From contig NZ_MOBP01000012.1 in the NCBI RefSeq assembly GCF_003732665.1, positions 124,001 through 188,000 on the forward strand: a stretch of 64,000 nucleotides of DNA. Reading direction: 5' to 3'. The stretch comes from Pseudomonas frederiksbergensis (GTDB taxonomy: Bacteria > Pseudomonadota > Gammaproteobacteria > Pseudomonadales > Pseudomonadaceae). This document shows positions 36,452 to 44,896 of the stretch, one piece after another (within the stretch, counting starts at the first letter, position 1; each line of letters opens with the position of its first letter). A program made the translations under genes and the position numbers. The notes beneath the pieces were generated by a model. It made no database searches and was not told the DNA's origin. It worked only from the letters and a program-made list of their open reading frames with translations.

Positions 36452-36622
36452 ATGAATAACGTGTCGCGCTTTATTGCGCCGGAAAATATATTTAAAGGCC
36501 CTTATGTTCTAAGTTTGGTGGATGCCTTCAAAGGGATGTCGCTGCGGGAAATCATGGCGCCAGCGGCGCAATCGAGTGAACCCGATCCGGCCGCCGACGT
36601 GATCACTGACGCGATCGACTAA
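36452..36622 (+). CDS. Small hypothetical protein, 56 residues
   Basis: Starting at ATG 36452 (GTGGAG about 8 bases upstream), the product begins MNNVSRFIAPENIFKGPYVL and ends with an acidic, Pro/Ala-rich tail (SSEPDPAADVITDAID). It contains SLVDAFKGMSLREIM in the middle. I do not recognise the family. It lies 95 bases after the DJ-1-like gene, behind an 8-base inverted repeat, and its stop overlaps the stop of the convergent GST gene. The ribosome site and composition make it a plausible real gene, but coding status is not proven. Confidence 0.5.
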   Translation: MNNVSRFIAPENIFKGPYVLSLVDAFKGMSLREIMAPAAQSSEPDPAADVITDAID

Positions 36623-37458
36623 AGCAAATCTTCGGCCTGGTGCCGTTCTGGCACCTGGCTTTCTTCATCGCCCCACGTGCGGTTGACCCGTTGGCCACGG
36701 ATCACCGCCGGCCGCTTGGCGATGTCCTCGGCCCAGCGCTGTACGTGGGTGTATTCGTGCGCCGAGAGAAACTCGGCCGCCGAGTACACGTTGTCCCGTA
36801 CCAGTTGGCCGTACCACGGCCAGACCGCGATATCGGCGATGGTGTAGCTGTCGCCCGCCAGGTAAGGGCTTTCAGCGAGACGACGATCGAGCACGTCCAA
36901 CTGACGCTTGGCCTCCATGGTGAAGCGGTTGATCGGGTATTCAAACTTCTCCGGCGCGTAGGCGTAGAAATGCCCGAAGCCGCCGCCCAGGTAAGGCGCC
37001 GCGCCCATCTGCCAGAACAGCCAGTTCAGGGTTTCGGTGCGTCCAGCGAGGTCGGTGGGCAGGAAGGCTCCGAACTTTTGCGCAAGATACAGCAGGATCG
37101 AACCGGACTCGAAAACACGCAGGGCCGGCTCGACGCTGCGGTCCAGCAATGCCGGGATCTTCGAGTTCGGATTGATCCCGACAAAGCCGCTGGAGAACTG
37201 GTCGCCTTCGTTGATGCGGATCAGCCAGGCGTCGTACTCGGCGCCGCTGTGCCCCAGGGCCAGCAGCTCTTCGAGCAGGATCGTCACCTTCACGCCATTG
37301 GGCGTGGCCAGGGAGTACAGCTGCAACGGGTGCTTGCCGGTGGGCAGTTCTTTGTCATGGGTCGGCCCGGCGGTCGGGCGGTTGATGCTGGCGAACTGGC
37401 CGCCAGACGGGGCATCGTTTTTCCAGACCTTGGGCGGAACATAGGGCGCTTTGCTCAT
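36619..37458 (-). CDS. Glutathione S-transferase, YghU-like
   Basis: A protein of 279 residues. The long N-terminal extension (YVPPKVWKNDAPSGGQFASI) before the thioredoxin-like domain (LQLYSLATPNGVKVTILLEEL) is characteristic of the YghU/YfcG Nu-class GSTs. GINPNSKIPALLD provides the cis-Pro glutathione site and SYTIADIAVWPW the helical-domain signature. Family members bind two glutathiones and reduce disulfides or peroxides. ATG 37458 has AAGG about 9 bases upstream. It follows the epoxide hydrolase gene on the same strand with a 77-base gap that contains the duplicated element. Oxidative or xenobiotic detoxification is the likely role. Confidence 0.85.
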   Translation of the reverse strand: MSKAPYVPPKVWKNDAPSGGQFASINRPTAGPTHDKELPTGKHPLQLYSLATPNGVKVTILLEELLALGHSGAEYDAWLIRINEGDQFSSGFVGINPNSKIPALLDRSVEPALRVFESGSILLYLAQKFGAFLPTDLAGRTETLNWLFWQMGAAPYLGGGFGHFYAYAPEKFEYPINRFTMEAKRQLDVLDRRLAESPYLAGDSYTIADIAVWPWYGQLVRDNVYSAAEFLSAHEYTHVQRWAEDIAKRPAVIRGQRVNRTWGDEESQVPERHQAEDLL

Positions 37459-37499
37459 AAGACGAACCTTTTGGTGGGCAGACGGTAATCAGGTGCAAT

Positions 37500-37544
37500 G
37501 GGATAGGCTTTTTTAACCCGGCGAACCGGCAAAGATCAACGCAA
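37500..37544. repeat. Copy 2 of the duplicated intergenic element
   Basis: GGGATAGGCTTTTTTAACCC followed by GGCGAACCGGCAAAGATCAA matches 33868-33911. This copy starts 42 bases upstream of the GST start and overlaps the epoxide hydrolase stop codon (37536-37538). A CCGG-CGAA-CCGG hairpin lies next to the T6 run. Confidence 0.6.
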
Positions 37545-38687
37545 CGGCCGAAAGAATGCCCGGATGTCCTCGGCCAGCAACTGCGGTTGCTCCATCGCAG
37601 CGAAGTGGCCGCCCTTGGGCAGGGTGGTCCAGCGCTGCACGTCGAAACAGCGCTCGACCCAACTGCGCGGCGGCATCGGCAGTTCGGCGGGAAACAGCGC
37701 CACCCCGGTGGGCGGCAGCACCCGTTCCCCGGCCGCAAAGGTTAATGGCCGGGCGCGCCCTTCGACATACGGCCGCAACGACGAACCGATGCTGCCGGTA
37801 AACCAGTAGAGGCTGATGTTGGTCAGCAGTGCGTCAAGCGTGACTGCGTGCTGCAGATCGCCGGAGCAGTCGGTCCACGCCTGGAATTTCTCGACGATCC
37901 ACGCCGCCAGACCGGCCGGTGAATCGTTGAGGCCGATGGCCAGGGATTGGGGCTTGGTGCCATGGACCTTGGCATAGGCGCCCTCGGTCTCGGCGAAGGT
38001 TGCACCGCAATCGAGAAAGGCTTGTTCTTCTTCTGAGATTGGCGGCTGGTCGCGGTTCAGGGGCGGCCGATAGGAGCCGGGTACGTAGTTCAGATGAATC
38101 CCCATGACCTGCTCTGGAAAACGCCGCCCCAGCCAGGTCGAGACCCCGGCGCCCAGATCGCCGCCCTGGGTGCCAAACGTTTCGTAACCCAAACCCGTCA
38201 TCAATTCTGCCCAAAGTCCCGCCACTTCATACGGCCCGACACCTTTGTGGGTTGGCGCGGGCGAGAAGGCGAAACCCGGCAACGACGGCACCACCACATG
38301 GAATGCATCCGCCGCATCGCCGCCATGGCTGGCCGGGTCGGCGAGCAGCGGGATCAGGCGCTGCATTTCCACGAACGAACCCGGCCATCCATGGGTCAGG
38401 ATCAACGGCAGCGGCGCCGGCCCGGTGCCCGGCTGATGGACGAAATGCACCGTTTGCTCGCCTATTCGGGCGATGTATTGCGGCAGTTGATTGAGCTGCG
38501 CTTCCTGGGCGCGCCAGTCGAAACCGTCGGCCCAGTGTGCGAGCAACGCCTGCAAAAACCTCAGGTCCGTACCTTCGCTCCAGCCCTGGCCTTCGATGTC
38601 ATGCAGCCACCGGGTACGCCGCAGACGGTCGTGCAGATCGGCGATGGCCGCGTCGGGGATGGCGATCTTGAAAGGCTGGAGCTCCAT
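37536..38687 (-). CDS. Epoxide hydrolase family alpha/beta hydrolase
   Basis: A protein of 383 residues with the N-terminal EHN region (MELQPFKIAIPDAAIADLHD) of microsomal-type epoxide hydrolases. The HGWPGS oxyanion motif and the nucleophile elbow GTQGGDLGAG (catalytic Asp) are present, as is a C-terminal KGGHFAAMEQP providing the catalytic His. No signal peptide is seen, so it is probably cytoplasmic. The likely reaction is hydrolysis of an epoxide to a diol; the natural substrate is unknown. It lies between the GST gene and the hydroxyproline operon on the same strand and may be transcribed with the GST. Confidence 0.85.
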   Translation of the reverse strand: MELQPFKIAIPDAAIADLHDRLRRTRWLHDIEGQGWSEGTDLRFLQALLAHWADGFDWRAQEAQLNQLPQYIARIGEQTVHFVHQPGTGPAPLPLILTHGWPGSFVEMQRLIPLLADPASHGGDAADAFHVVVPSLPGFAFSPAPTHKGVGPYEVAGLWAELMTGLGYETFGTQGGDLGAGVSTWLGRRFPEQVMGIHLNYVPGSYRPPLNRDQPPISEEEQAFLDCGATFAETEGAYAKVHGTKPQSLAIGLNDSPAGLAAWIVEKFQAWTDCSGDLQHAVTLDALLTNISLYWFTGSIGSSLRPYVEGRARPLTFAAGERVLPPTGVALFPAELPMPPRSWVERCFDVQRWTTLPKGGHFAAMEQPQLLAEDIRAFFRPLR

Positions 38688-38747
38688 GGGACGTTCTCTT
38701 TCCTGTGAGGGGATTAAGGTTGTCCGTAACTTACGCCCATTTGCGCG

Positions 38748-40007
38748 TCAAAAGCGATCCAGTCTGTACGGCTCGATGTTCGGCAAGTCATGTCTGTTGC
38801 AGACAGCCTCAGGCGCAGTCATTCGCCCGATCAACTCGGCCGTCACCGCAGCCTGGGTCAGCCCCAAATGCTGATGCCCAAACGCGAGCAGCACCTTGCC
38901 CTCGCACACCCGGTCGATGATCGGCAGCGAGTCCGGCAAGGACGGCCGAAACCCCATCCACGGCGTGGCGTCGTCGGCGTTCAAGTCGCGACGGAACAGG
39001 CCTTTGCTCAGGCGATGCAGTTGCCAGGCGCGCTCCATGCTCGGCGGGCGGTCGAGGCCGGCGAATTCCACGGTGCCGGCCAGTCTCAGGCCATCGGTCA
39101 TGGGGGTCATGATGAATTTGCGTTCCAGTGAGGTGACGGCGAAAGGTAGCCGATCATGTTCGTGGGGCAACATCAGGTGATAGCCGCGCTCGGTGTCCAG
39201 CGGGATTTTTTTGCCGGTCAGCGCGGCGGTGAGTTTCGCCGAATGGGCGCCGCAGGCGATCAAGACTTTTCGGGCGTTCACAGACCCCTGATCGGTGAGC
39301 AGAGAAACACCCTGTTCATACAGGTGCCCGCCCTGGACCTGTTGCTTGAGAAACTGCACGCCGCTGGTTTTTGCCGCGTGGACCAGTTCACAGACCACCC
39401 GGTACGGGTCGAGAAAATGCCCGGTGTCGGGAAAGAACAATCCGCCCTGGATGCCCTCGCTGAGTTGCGGGGCAATCTCGCGGATGACCTTCGCCTGCCA
39501 AACATCCACCGGCACCTGTTGCTGACGCATCCGCGCCTGCAACGCGTCTATCGCCTGGCGCGACTCGGGCCGTTCAAACACCAGCAGCGAACCGTCCTCG
39601 CGCAGCAATTGCGGGCGGGCAATGTCTTGCAGCAAGCGCTGCCACGCGCCAAGGCTGCTTTCATTGAGCGCACGCAGGCCGGCCACGGTGCGCTGGAACG
39701 GCGCCGGGCGCAGGTTCAGCAGCAGCCGCGCGAACCAGGGCAGGGCGCGGGGCAGATATTTCCAGTCCAGGCGCAGCGGCCCCATCGGGTCCAGGAGCAT
39801 GGCGGGCAGGCGCCTGACGATGGACAAGTCGGCAATGGGAAACACTTGTTCGGTGGCCAAATGCCCGGCATTGCCGAACGAGGCGCCATGGCCCGGGTCC
39901 TGTCGGTCGATCACGACAACCCGCAAGCCTTGGCGTGCCAGCCGCAGGGCACAGGCGACGCCGATAATGCCGGCGCCGACGACGGCAATGTCTGGCTGAT
40001 CAGGCAT
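38748..40007 (-). CDS. lhpB: D-hydroxyproline dehydrogenase (FAD-dependent)
   Basis: A DadA-like FAD oxidoreductase of 419 residues with the dinucleotide motif IAVVGAGIIGVACALRLA at the N-terminus and the C-terminal FAD segment LLAFGHQHLGLTQAA. In the known trans-4-hydroxy-L-proline pathway, cis-4-hydroxy-D-proline from the epimerase is oxidised to pyrroline-4-hydroxy-2-carboxylate, usually by a membrane-associated flavoprotein. The assignment rests on the neighbours: it overlaps the deaminase gene by 8 bases and the epimerase gene lies one further upstream. Another D-amino acid as substrate is the alternative. Confidence 0.85.
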   Translation of the reverse strand: MPDQPDIAVVGAGIIGVACALRLARQGLRVVVIDRQDPGHGASFGNAGHLATEQVFPIADLSIVRRLPAMLLDPMGPLRLDWKYLPRALPWFARLLLNLRPAPFQRTVAGLRALNESSLGAWQRLLQDIARPQLLREDGSLLVFERPESRQAIDALQARMRQQQVPVDVWQAKVIREIAPQLSEGIQGGLFFPDTGHFLDPYRVVCELVHAAKTSGVQFLKQQVQGGHLYEQGVSLLTDQGSVNARKVLIACGAHSAKLTAALTGKKIPLDTERGYHLMLPHEHDRLPFAVTSLERKFIMTPMTDGLRLAGTVEFAGLDRPPSMERAWQLHRLSKGLFRRDLNADDATPWMGFRPSLPDSLPIIDRVCEGKVLLAFGHQHLGLTQAAVTAELIGRMTAPEAVCNRHDLPNIEPYRLDRF

Positions 40008-40947
40008 CGTTGTGCTCGGCCGACCAGGTTTTGTACCACTGGCGGAATAGCGTGTACTGGCTCTCGGCGTAACGACGTTGGGCGTCGCTGAGCCCGTCCG
40101 TTTCGTTGAAGTGCAGGGCGTATTCCTTGTCGCCGTTGAGCACCATCAAGTGCTTGTAGTAGAGCACCAGGTCGCAGCCCTCATCGAACGACGACAACAC
40201 GGCCAGCGCGGATTCCAGCTCCCGGGCCAGGCGCCGGGCCTTGGCATCACCTCTGGCCGCTTGCTTGCTCAGGGCCACCAGTTGCAGCACTTCCCGGGGC
40301 AGGGCGTTGCCGACACCGGTAATCGCGCCGGTGGCGTTGCAGTTGACGAAGCCGTGTACCACTTGGGTATCGACACCCACCATCAACGTGACGTTATCGT
40401 CCTGGGACGTGATGTTCTCGGCGGCGTAGCGCAGGTCGGCGGCACCGCCGAATTCCTTGAAACCGATCAGGTTCGGGTGCTCGCGGCGCAGTTCGAAGAA
40501 CAGGTCGGCGCGGGTGGCGAAGCCGTAGTAAGGGCTGTTGTAGATCACTGCCGGCAAGTTTGGCGCGGCTTTCAAAATGGCCGAGAAGTGCGCCTTTTGC
40601 GCAATGGCCGAGGCGCCACGGGACAGCACGCGGGGGATGACCATCAGGCCATGGGCGCCGACCTTGGCCGCATGGGCCGCGTGGGATATGGCTTCGCGGC
40701 TGTTCACCGCACCGGTGCCGACGATGGTCGGGATACCGGCCGCCACCAGCCGCGCCACACCTTCCTGGCGTTGGGCTTCGGTCAGCAGCGGCCAGTCGCC
40801 CATCGAGCCGCAGTACACCACTGCGCTCATGCCGATATCCACCAGCTCGCGCCCCTTGGCCACCAAGGCGTCAAAGTCCGGTTTGCGTTCGGCGGTGCAC
40901 GGGGTCATCAGCGCAGGGATGCAGCCAGTGAAGATGCTGTCGCTCAT
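40000..40947 (-). CDS. lhpC: Pyrroline-4-hydroxy-2-carboxylate deaminase (DapA family)
   Basis: A dihydrodipicolinate synthase-family TIM barrel of 315 residues. Typical segments are VYCGSMGDWPLLTEAQR (phosphate-like binding loop), VIYNSPYYGFATR with the catalytic Tyr, and LIGFKEFGG with the Schiff-base Lys. In the hydroxyproline pathway this enzyme deaminates and dehydrates pyrroline-4-hydroxy-2-carboxylate to 2-oxoglutarate semialdehyde. ATG 40947 is preferred over GTG 40956 because the GGAG site then has normal spacing. It lies between the epimerase and dehydrogenase genes. The semialdehyde dehydrogenase that should finish the pathway is not in this window. Confidence 0.88.
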   Translation of the reverse strand: MSDSIFTGCIPALMTPCTAERKPDFDALVAKGRELVDIGMSAVVYCGSMGDWPLLTEAQRQEGVARLVAAGIPTIVGTGAVNSREAISHAAHAAKVGAHGLMVIPRVLSRGASAIAQKAHFSAILKAAPNLPAVIYNSPYYGFATRADLFFELRREHPNLIGFKEFGGAADLRYAAENITSQDDNVTLMVGVDTQVVHGFVNCNATGAITGVGNALPREVLQLVALSKQAARGDAKARRLARELESALAVLSSFDEGCDLVLYYKHLMVLNGDKEYALHFNETDGLSDAQRRYAESQYTLFRQWYKTWSAEHNDA

Positions 40948-40992
40948 TGTTGTCACTCCAGATTTATGGCGAGGGAAGTGCCGCGTGGCCGT

Positions 40993-41919
40993 TCAAATGC
41001 CCCAGGCGAAGGGGTCCTGCTCGTCGATCAGCAGTGTGGCGTCGGCGGTCATGAAGGCTTGGCCGGTAATGGACGGGATGACGCGCTCGCCTTCCCATTC
41101 GAAACTGCCGATGAACTGGCTGCCGGTGATGCTCGCTTGTACCCAGGATTCACCAGCGGCGAGCTTCCCATCGGCAGCCAGGCACGCCAGTTTGGCGCTG
41201 GTGCCGGTGCCGCAGGGCGAGCGGTCGTAGGCTTTGCCGGGGCACATGACGAAGTTGCGACTGTCGGCGCGGTCGTCGTCGGCGAACAGTTCTACATGGT
41301 CGATCAAGGCGCCGTTGTCACCGTGGATGCCTTGGGCTTCGAGTGCTTTGAGCATCGCCCAGGTGTAGTCAGTCAAGGCTTCGACGTTGTCCAGTTGCAA
41401 CGCCTGACCGTGTTCGGACACCAGGAAAAACCAGTTGCCGCCCCAGGCGATATCGCCATAGACGCGGCCATGCCCCGGCACATCGACCGGCACTTTTTGC
41501 CGGTGGCGGTAGGCGGGCACATTGCGCAAGGTCACCGTGCCGTCCTCATGCAAGGTGGCGCTGACCGGGCCGACCGGCGTGTCGATCTTGTGTACGCCGG
41601 GGCGGATGTACCCCAGGTAATGCAACGAATTGACCAGACCGATGGTGCCGTGGCCGCACATACCAAGGTAGCCGGCGTTGTTGAAGAAAATCACGCCACA
41701 GGTGGCATCCGGCGACACCGGTTCGCAATACAGCGCGCCAACCAGCACATCGTTGCCTCGGGGCTCCAGCAGGCAGGCGCGACGCCAGTGGTCATGCTGA
41801 TCGCGCAGGGCATCGCGCTTCTCGGCCATGGTCTGGCCGGGCAGTGGGGGGAAGCCTTTGAGCACCAGGCGCGTCGGTTCGCCGCCGGTATGGGAGTCGA
41901 TGACATGAACCAGTTCCAT
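40993..41919 (-). CDS. lhpA: 4-hydroxyproline 2-epimerase
   Basis: A proline racemase-family protein of 308 residues with both catalytic cysteines: Cys88 in GMCGHGTIG and Cys236 in SPCGTGTSAK. The length and Cys88/Cys236 pair match bacterial 4-hydroxyproline 2-epimerases, which interconvert trans-4-hydroxy-L-proline and cis-4-hydroxy-D-proline as the first catabolic step. ATG 41919 has AAAGGA about 7 bases upstream; the much longer reading overlaps the divergent regulator and is rejected. It is the first gene of the lhpA-lhpC-lhpB operon, with gaps of 45 and -8 bases. Confidence 0.93.
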   Translation of the reverse strand: MELVHVIDSHTGGEPTRLVLKGFPPLPGQTMAEKRDALRDQHDHWRRACLLEPRGNDVLVGALYCEPVSPDATCGVIFFNNAGYLGMCGHGTIGLVNSLHYLGYIRPGVHKIDTPVGPVSATLHEDGTVTLRNVPAYRHRQKVPVDVPGHGRVYGDIAWGGNWFFLVSEHGQALQLDNVEALTDYTWAMLKALEAQGIHGDNGALIDHVELFADDDRADSRNFVMCPGKAYDRSPCGTGTSAKLACLAADGKLAAGESWVQASITGSQFIGSFEWEGERVIPSITGQAFMTADATLLIDEQDPFAWGI

Positions 41920-42091
41920 AATCCTTTCCTTTAGGTGTGTGCACGGCAGCAGTAGGCGTAGCGTGAACTCCCCGGCGCAGGGGCGATTGATGTTTTTCAT
42001 GGGCGCGGATGACGAAATCAGCACAATGCAAAGGCTCGACACGACCCTTGCCACGGGGCAATCTGATGCATAAACCGAGGGGATAAGACGG

Positions 42092-42844
42092 ATGACGCAG
42101 AGCGCGCTGGCGATGCTGAGCCAAGGGAACGCAGACACCATCGAAGAGTTGCTGGCCGGCGTCGCACCGCTGCTGCCGATGCTGGATGTGATTCCCAATG
42201 CCGCGATCTTTATCAAGGACGTCCAGGCACGCTACGTCATGGCCAATCTCGCCCTGGTCCAGCGCTGTGGCTTGAAACAACTGTTGGGCAAAACCAGCGC
42301 CGAGGTTTTTCCAGCACAATTGGGGCCGGGCTACACCGAACAGGATCGACGTGTCCTGGAGCAAGGCCTGGTGCTGGATGATCAACTGGAATTGCACTTG
42401 TACGGCAGCCGGGAGCCCGGTTGGTGCCTGACCCACAAACGCCCGCTCTACAACCGCCACGGTGAAATCATCGGTCTGGCAGGCATTTCCGTGGATCTGC
42501 AATCCGCCAGCGACACTCACCCGGCCTACCAGCGGCTGGCGGCGGTGGATCAATACATTCGCGCGCATTTCAATCGCCGGGTCACCCTGAGCGAACTGAC
42601 AAGCATCGCCGGTATTTCCGTTGCGCAACTGGAGCGGTACTGCAAGCGCGTGTTCCACCTGACGCCGCGGCAAATGATCCAGAAGGTACGCTTGGAACAC
42701 GCCCATCGCCTGCTGCACACCGACATTCCCATCACCGACGTCGCGTTGCAGTGCGGCTATACCGACCACAGCGCGTTCACTCGCCAGTTCAAGGGATTGA
42801 CCGGGTTTACTCCGCGTCAGTACCGGCAGGCCACCGGGCAGTAG
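42092..42844 (+). CDS. lhpR: PAS-AraC regulator of the hydroxyproline operon
   Basis: A protein of 250 residues. An N-terminal PAS-like sensor (NAAIFIKDVQARYVMANLA, then AGISVDLQ) is followed by an AraC DNA-binding domain with two HTH units (VTLSELTSIAGISVAQLERYCK, then ITDVALQCGYTDHSAFTRQFK). It is divergent from lhpA with a 172-base gap, the usual position for a local activator, and presumably responds to hydroxyproline or a pathway intermediate. The symbol is inferred from context. Its 3' end converges with the dipeptidase gene across a GC-rich hairpin. Confidence 0.8.
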   Translation: MTQSALAMLSQGNADTIEELLAGVAPLLPMLDVIPNAAIFIKDVQARYVMANLALVQRCGLKQLLGKTSAEVFPAQLGPGYTEQDRRVLEQGLVLDDQLELHLYGSREPGWCLTHKRPLYNRHGEIIGLAGISVDLQSASDTHPAYQRLAAVDQYIRAHFNRRVTLSELTSIAGISVAQLERYCKRVFHLTPRQMIQKVRLEHAHRLLHTDIPITDVALQCGYTDHSAFTRQFKGLTGFTPRQYRQATGQ

Positions 42845-42846
42845 TT

Positions 42847-42869
42847 GGACCCGCCAGAACGGCGGGTCC
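42847..42869. terminator. GC-rich hairpin between convergent genes
   Basis: GGACCCGCC (42847-42855) and GGCGGGTCC (42861-42869) form a perfect 9-base stem with a 5-base loop, 2 bases after the lhpR stop and 10 bases before the end of the convergent dipeptidase gene. Neither strand has a T-tract, so termination is probable rather than certain. Confidence 0.5.
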
Positions 42870-42879
42870 GAAGGGTGGG

Positions 42880-44619
42880 TCAGAGTTTCGGCAACTGCCC
42901 AACGCGACTCATCATCTCGGTCACGATCTGCAGGTCCAGCAGGAACTGATCAACCGTCTTGAACTCGCTGTCGGTATGGCCGGTGTATTTGACCTCAGGA
43001 CGGGCCAAGCCAAATTGCACCCCGTTAGGCAGTTCGTGGACCGAGGTCGCACCGGGGGAACTGCCGAACTTGTGTGGCATGCCAAGGTTTTCGCTGGACA
43101 CGGCCAATAGCGCCTTGACCCATTCACCCTCGGGGTTGCGGTACATCGGTTCGGCAGTCGAGTAGTCGAAGGTTGCCGCAATGTGAGTCTTCTTGCTCCA
43201 CGCGCCGATCTTTTCCGCGATTTCAGCCTTCAGCGCCTCCGGGGACTTGCCCTTGGGCACACGCAGGTTGACCGCGAGTTTGAAGGTCTTGTCATCCATC
43301 CCGACGAAGGTCAGGGAGGTGGTCAGCGGCCCCATGAATGCATCGGAAAAACCGACCCCCAACTGGCCGCCCAGATAGTCCAGTTTCCAGTTATCGGCGG
43401 CGTAACGGGCGGCGTCGGTAATGTGGTTGTGCTTGAGCGCGACCTTGCCGTCGAGGCTATTGATGAAGTCGAGCATCCTTGCCACCGGGTTAACCCCTGT
43501 TTCTGGCTTGGAGGAGTGGGCGGAAACGCCGGTGACCTTGAGCTTTACATCCTTGCCGTCGACCGAGGCGTTCACTTCAAAGTCGCCGCCATTGCGCTTG
43601 GCATATTCAGCCCCGGCCTTTTGCAGGCTGGCGGCCAGTTCGGCGGGCGTGTCCGTTACCAGGACCGCAACCGAAGCCGAGGGAATCTGGTTGGTGGCCT
43701 TGCCGCCGGTCATCGAGATGATTTCCGCGCCTTTGCCCTCACCTTTACGCACTGGAAAGTTGCCCATCACGGTGCCGTAGCCTTTCTCGGCGATCACCAC
43801 CGGATAACTGCCATCCAGCGCCAGGTTGTAGGTGGGCGTCGGGTTGGTTTTGAAGTAATAGGGAATCGCTTCGCCGCTGGTTTCTTCGGTGGTGTCCACC
43901 AGCAGCTTGAAATTGCGCGCAAGGGGCAGCTTCTCTTCCTTGATGACCTTCATCGCGTACATCGCCACCACGATGCCGTTCTTGTCATCCTCGGTGCCGC
44001 GACCATACATGCGGTCGCCGATCAGGGTGACCTTGAATGGGTCGAGTTTGGTGCCGTCCTTGAGCACCCAGTTCTCCGGCGTTACCGGCACCACATCGGC
44101 ATGGGCGTGAATGCCCACCACTTCATCGCCAGTGCCTTCCAGGGAAATTTCGTAGACGCGGTTATCGATGTTGCGAAAGTTCAGGTTGAACGCCTGGGCC
44201 AGGGACTTGATCTTGGCGGCGATCTTGATGAATTCAGGATTGTCGTACTGGGCGACGCCAGCCACCTGGAAGGTCGGGATTTCCACCAGCTCGCGCAGGG
44301 TTTGGGTGGCCGCGCTGCCGTATTTCACCCGCGCATAGATGCCCAGCAGGCGATCGATCTCGTTCTGCTGGTCTGCGGACAGGGTCTTGTTGTCAAGAAA
44401 GGCACTGATGGCCGGGCCGAGGTGGGCGGTTTTCGCCAGGTCGCTCTTGGCCACGCTGCCGAGGAACTGGCGAAAATCCGTGACCGGGGCGTCACTGAAA
44501 CTCTTGAGGATGGTCGCGCTTTGTTGCGCGCTGATGTTGGCCTGGGCGGCGGTGGTAAACGCCGAAAGACTGGCCAGGATCAACGTGGTCGCGGTCAGGT
44601 GCTTGAGTGAAAATTCCAT
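42880..44619 (-). CDS. Exported M20-family dipeptidase
   Basis: A protein of 579 residues from ATG 44619. The first 27 residues (SLKHLTATTLILASLSAF core, TTAAQA end) form a Sec signal peptide, so it is periplasmic. The metal-binding motifs of M20 peptidases are clear: VGIHAHADVVPV, RGTEDDKNGIVVAMYAMK and DTTEETSGEAIPYY, plus a large insertion as in PepV-type dipeptidases. It should cleave short peptides with two zinc ions. An in-frame ATG at 44631 is an alternative start. It has no operon partner and is divergent from the TauA-like gene. Its periplasmic location near two peptide clusters may be coincidental. Confidence 0.85.
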   Translation of the reverse strand: MEFSLKHLTATTLILASLSAFTTAAQANISAQQSATILKSFSDAPVTDFRQFLGSVAKSDLAKTAHLGPAISAFLDNKTLSADQQNEIDRLLGIYARVKYGSAATQTLRELVEIPTFQVAGVAQYDNPEFIKIAAKIKSLAQAFNLNFRNIDNRVYEISLEGTGDEVVGIHAHADVVPVTPENWVLKDGTKLDPFKVTLIGDRMYGRGTEDDKNGIVVAMYAMKVIKEEKLPLARNFKLLVDTTEETSGEAIPYYFKTNPTPTYNLALDGSYPVVIAEKGYGTVMGNFPVRKGEGKGAEIISMTGGKATNQIPSASVAVLVTDTPAELAASLQKAGAEYAKRNGGDFEVNASVDGKDVKLKVTGVSAHSSKPETGVNPVARMLDFINSLDGKVALKHNHITDAARYAADNWKLDYLGGQLGVGFSDAFMGPLTTSLTFVGMDDKTFKLAVNLRVPKGKSPEALKAEIAEKIGAWSKKTHIAATFDYSTAEPMYRNPEGEWVKALLAVSSENLGMPHKFGSSPGATSVHELPNGVQFGLARPEVKYTGHTDSEFKTVDQFLLDLQIVTEMMSRVGQLPKL

Positions 44620-44896
44620 TGCTGGGGACATTCCTTTGCGAATTGTGGGTAAGAAATATCTGATCGTTTCGTCAGAAAGGTCCACAAACTAACACCGCCA
44701 AGCTGCAATAGGGGAGCCAATAAAGTGGGATCTGTCGCACAGAAATGCAAAAGCGACGCAGAAATGAAAAAGGTTTCTCTCGTCTAAGCTCATTCCATAA
44801 CATTATTTATTCTATTTTTTATAGATCATTACCATCTAAGCAAATCGGCGCCTCAGACGTCGGGAATCAAGCCTATTTGCTCAGGAATCCACAGAA
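44620..44896. promoter_or_regulatory. Divergent promoter region, dipeptidase/TauA-like gene
   Basis: A gap of 277 bases holding the promoters of both flanking genes. The segment 44800-44840 is very AT-rich (ATTATTTATTCTATTTTTTA) and is the likeliest -10/-35 area for the TauA-like gene. No RNA gene or clear operator is seen. Confidence 0.4.

Noticed and set aside
37500..37544. Duplicated element considered as an intrinsic terminator
   Set aside because: The T-run precedes the hairpin on the plus strand and reads as an A-run after it on the minus strand, the wrong order for termination in either direction.
42001..42091. Sigma-54 promoter ahead of lhpR
   Set aside because: A GG...GC pattern exists (around GGCAATCTGATGC) but the spacing is one base short of the required GG-N10-GC.
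41920..42216. Longer hydroxyproline epimerase overlapping the divergent regulator
   Set aside because: The catalytic cysteine lands at residue 88 only with ATG 41919, which also has a ribosome site.
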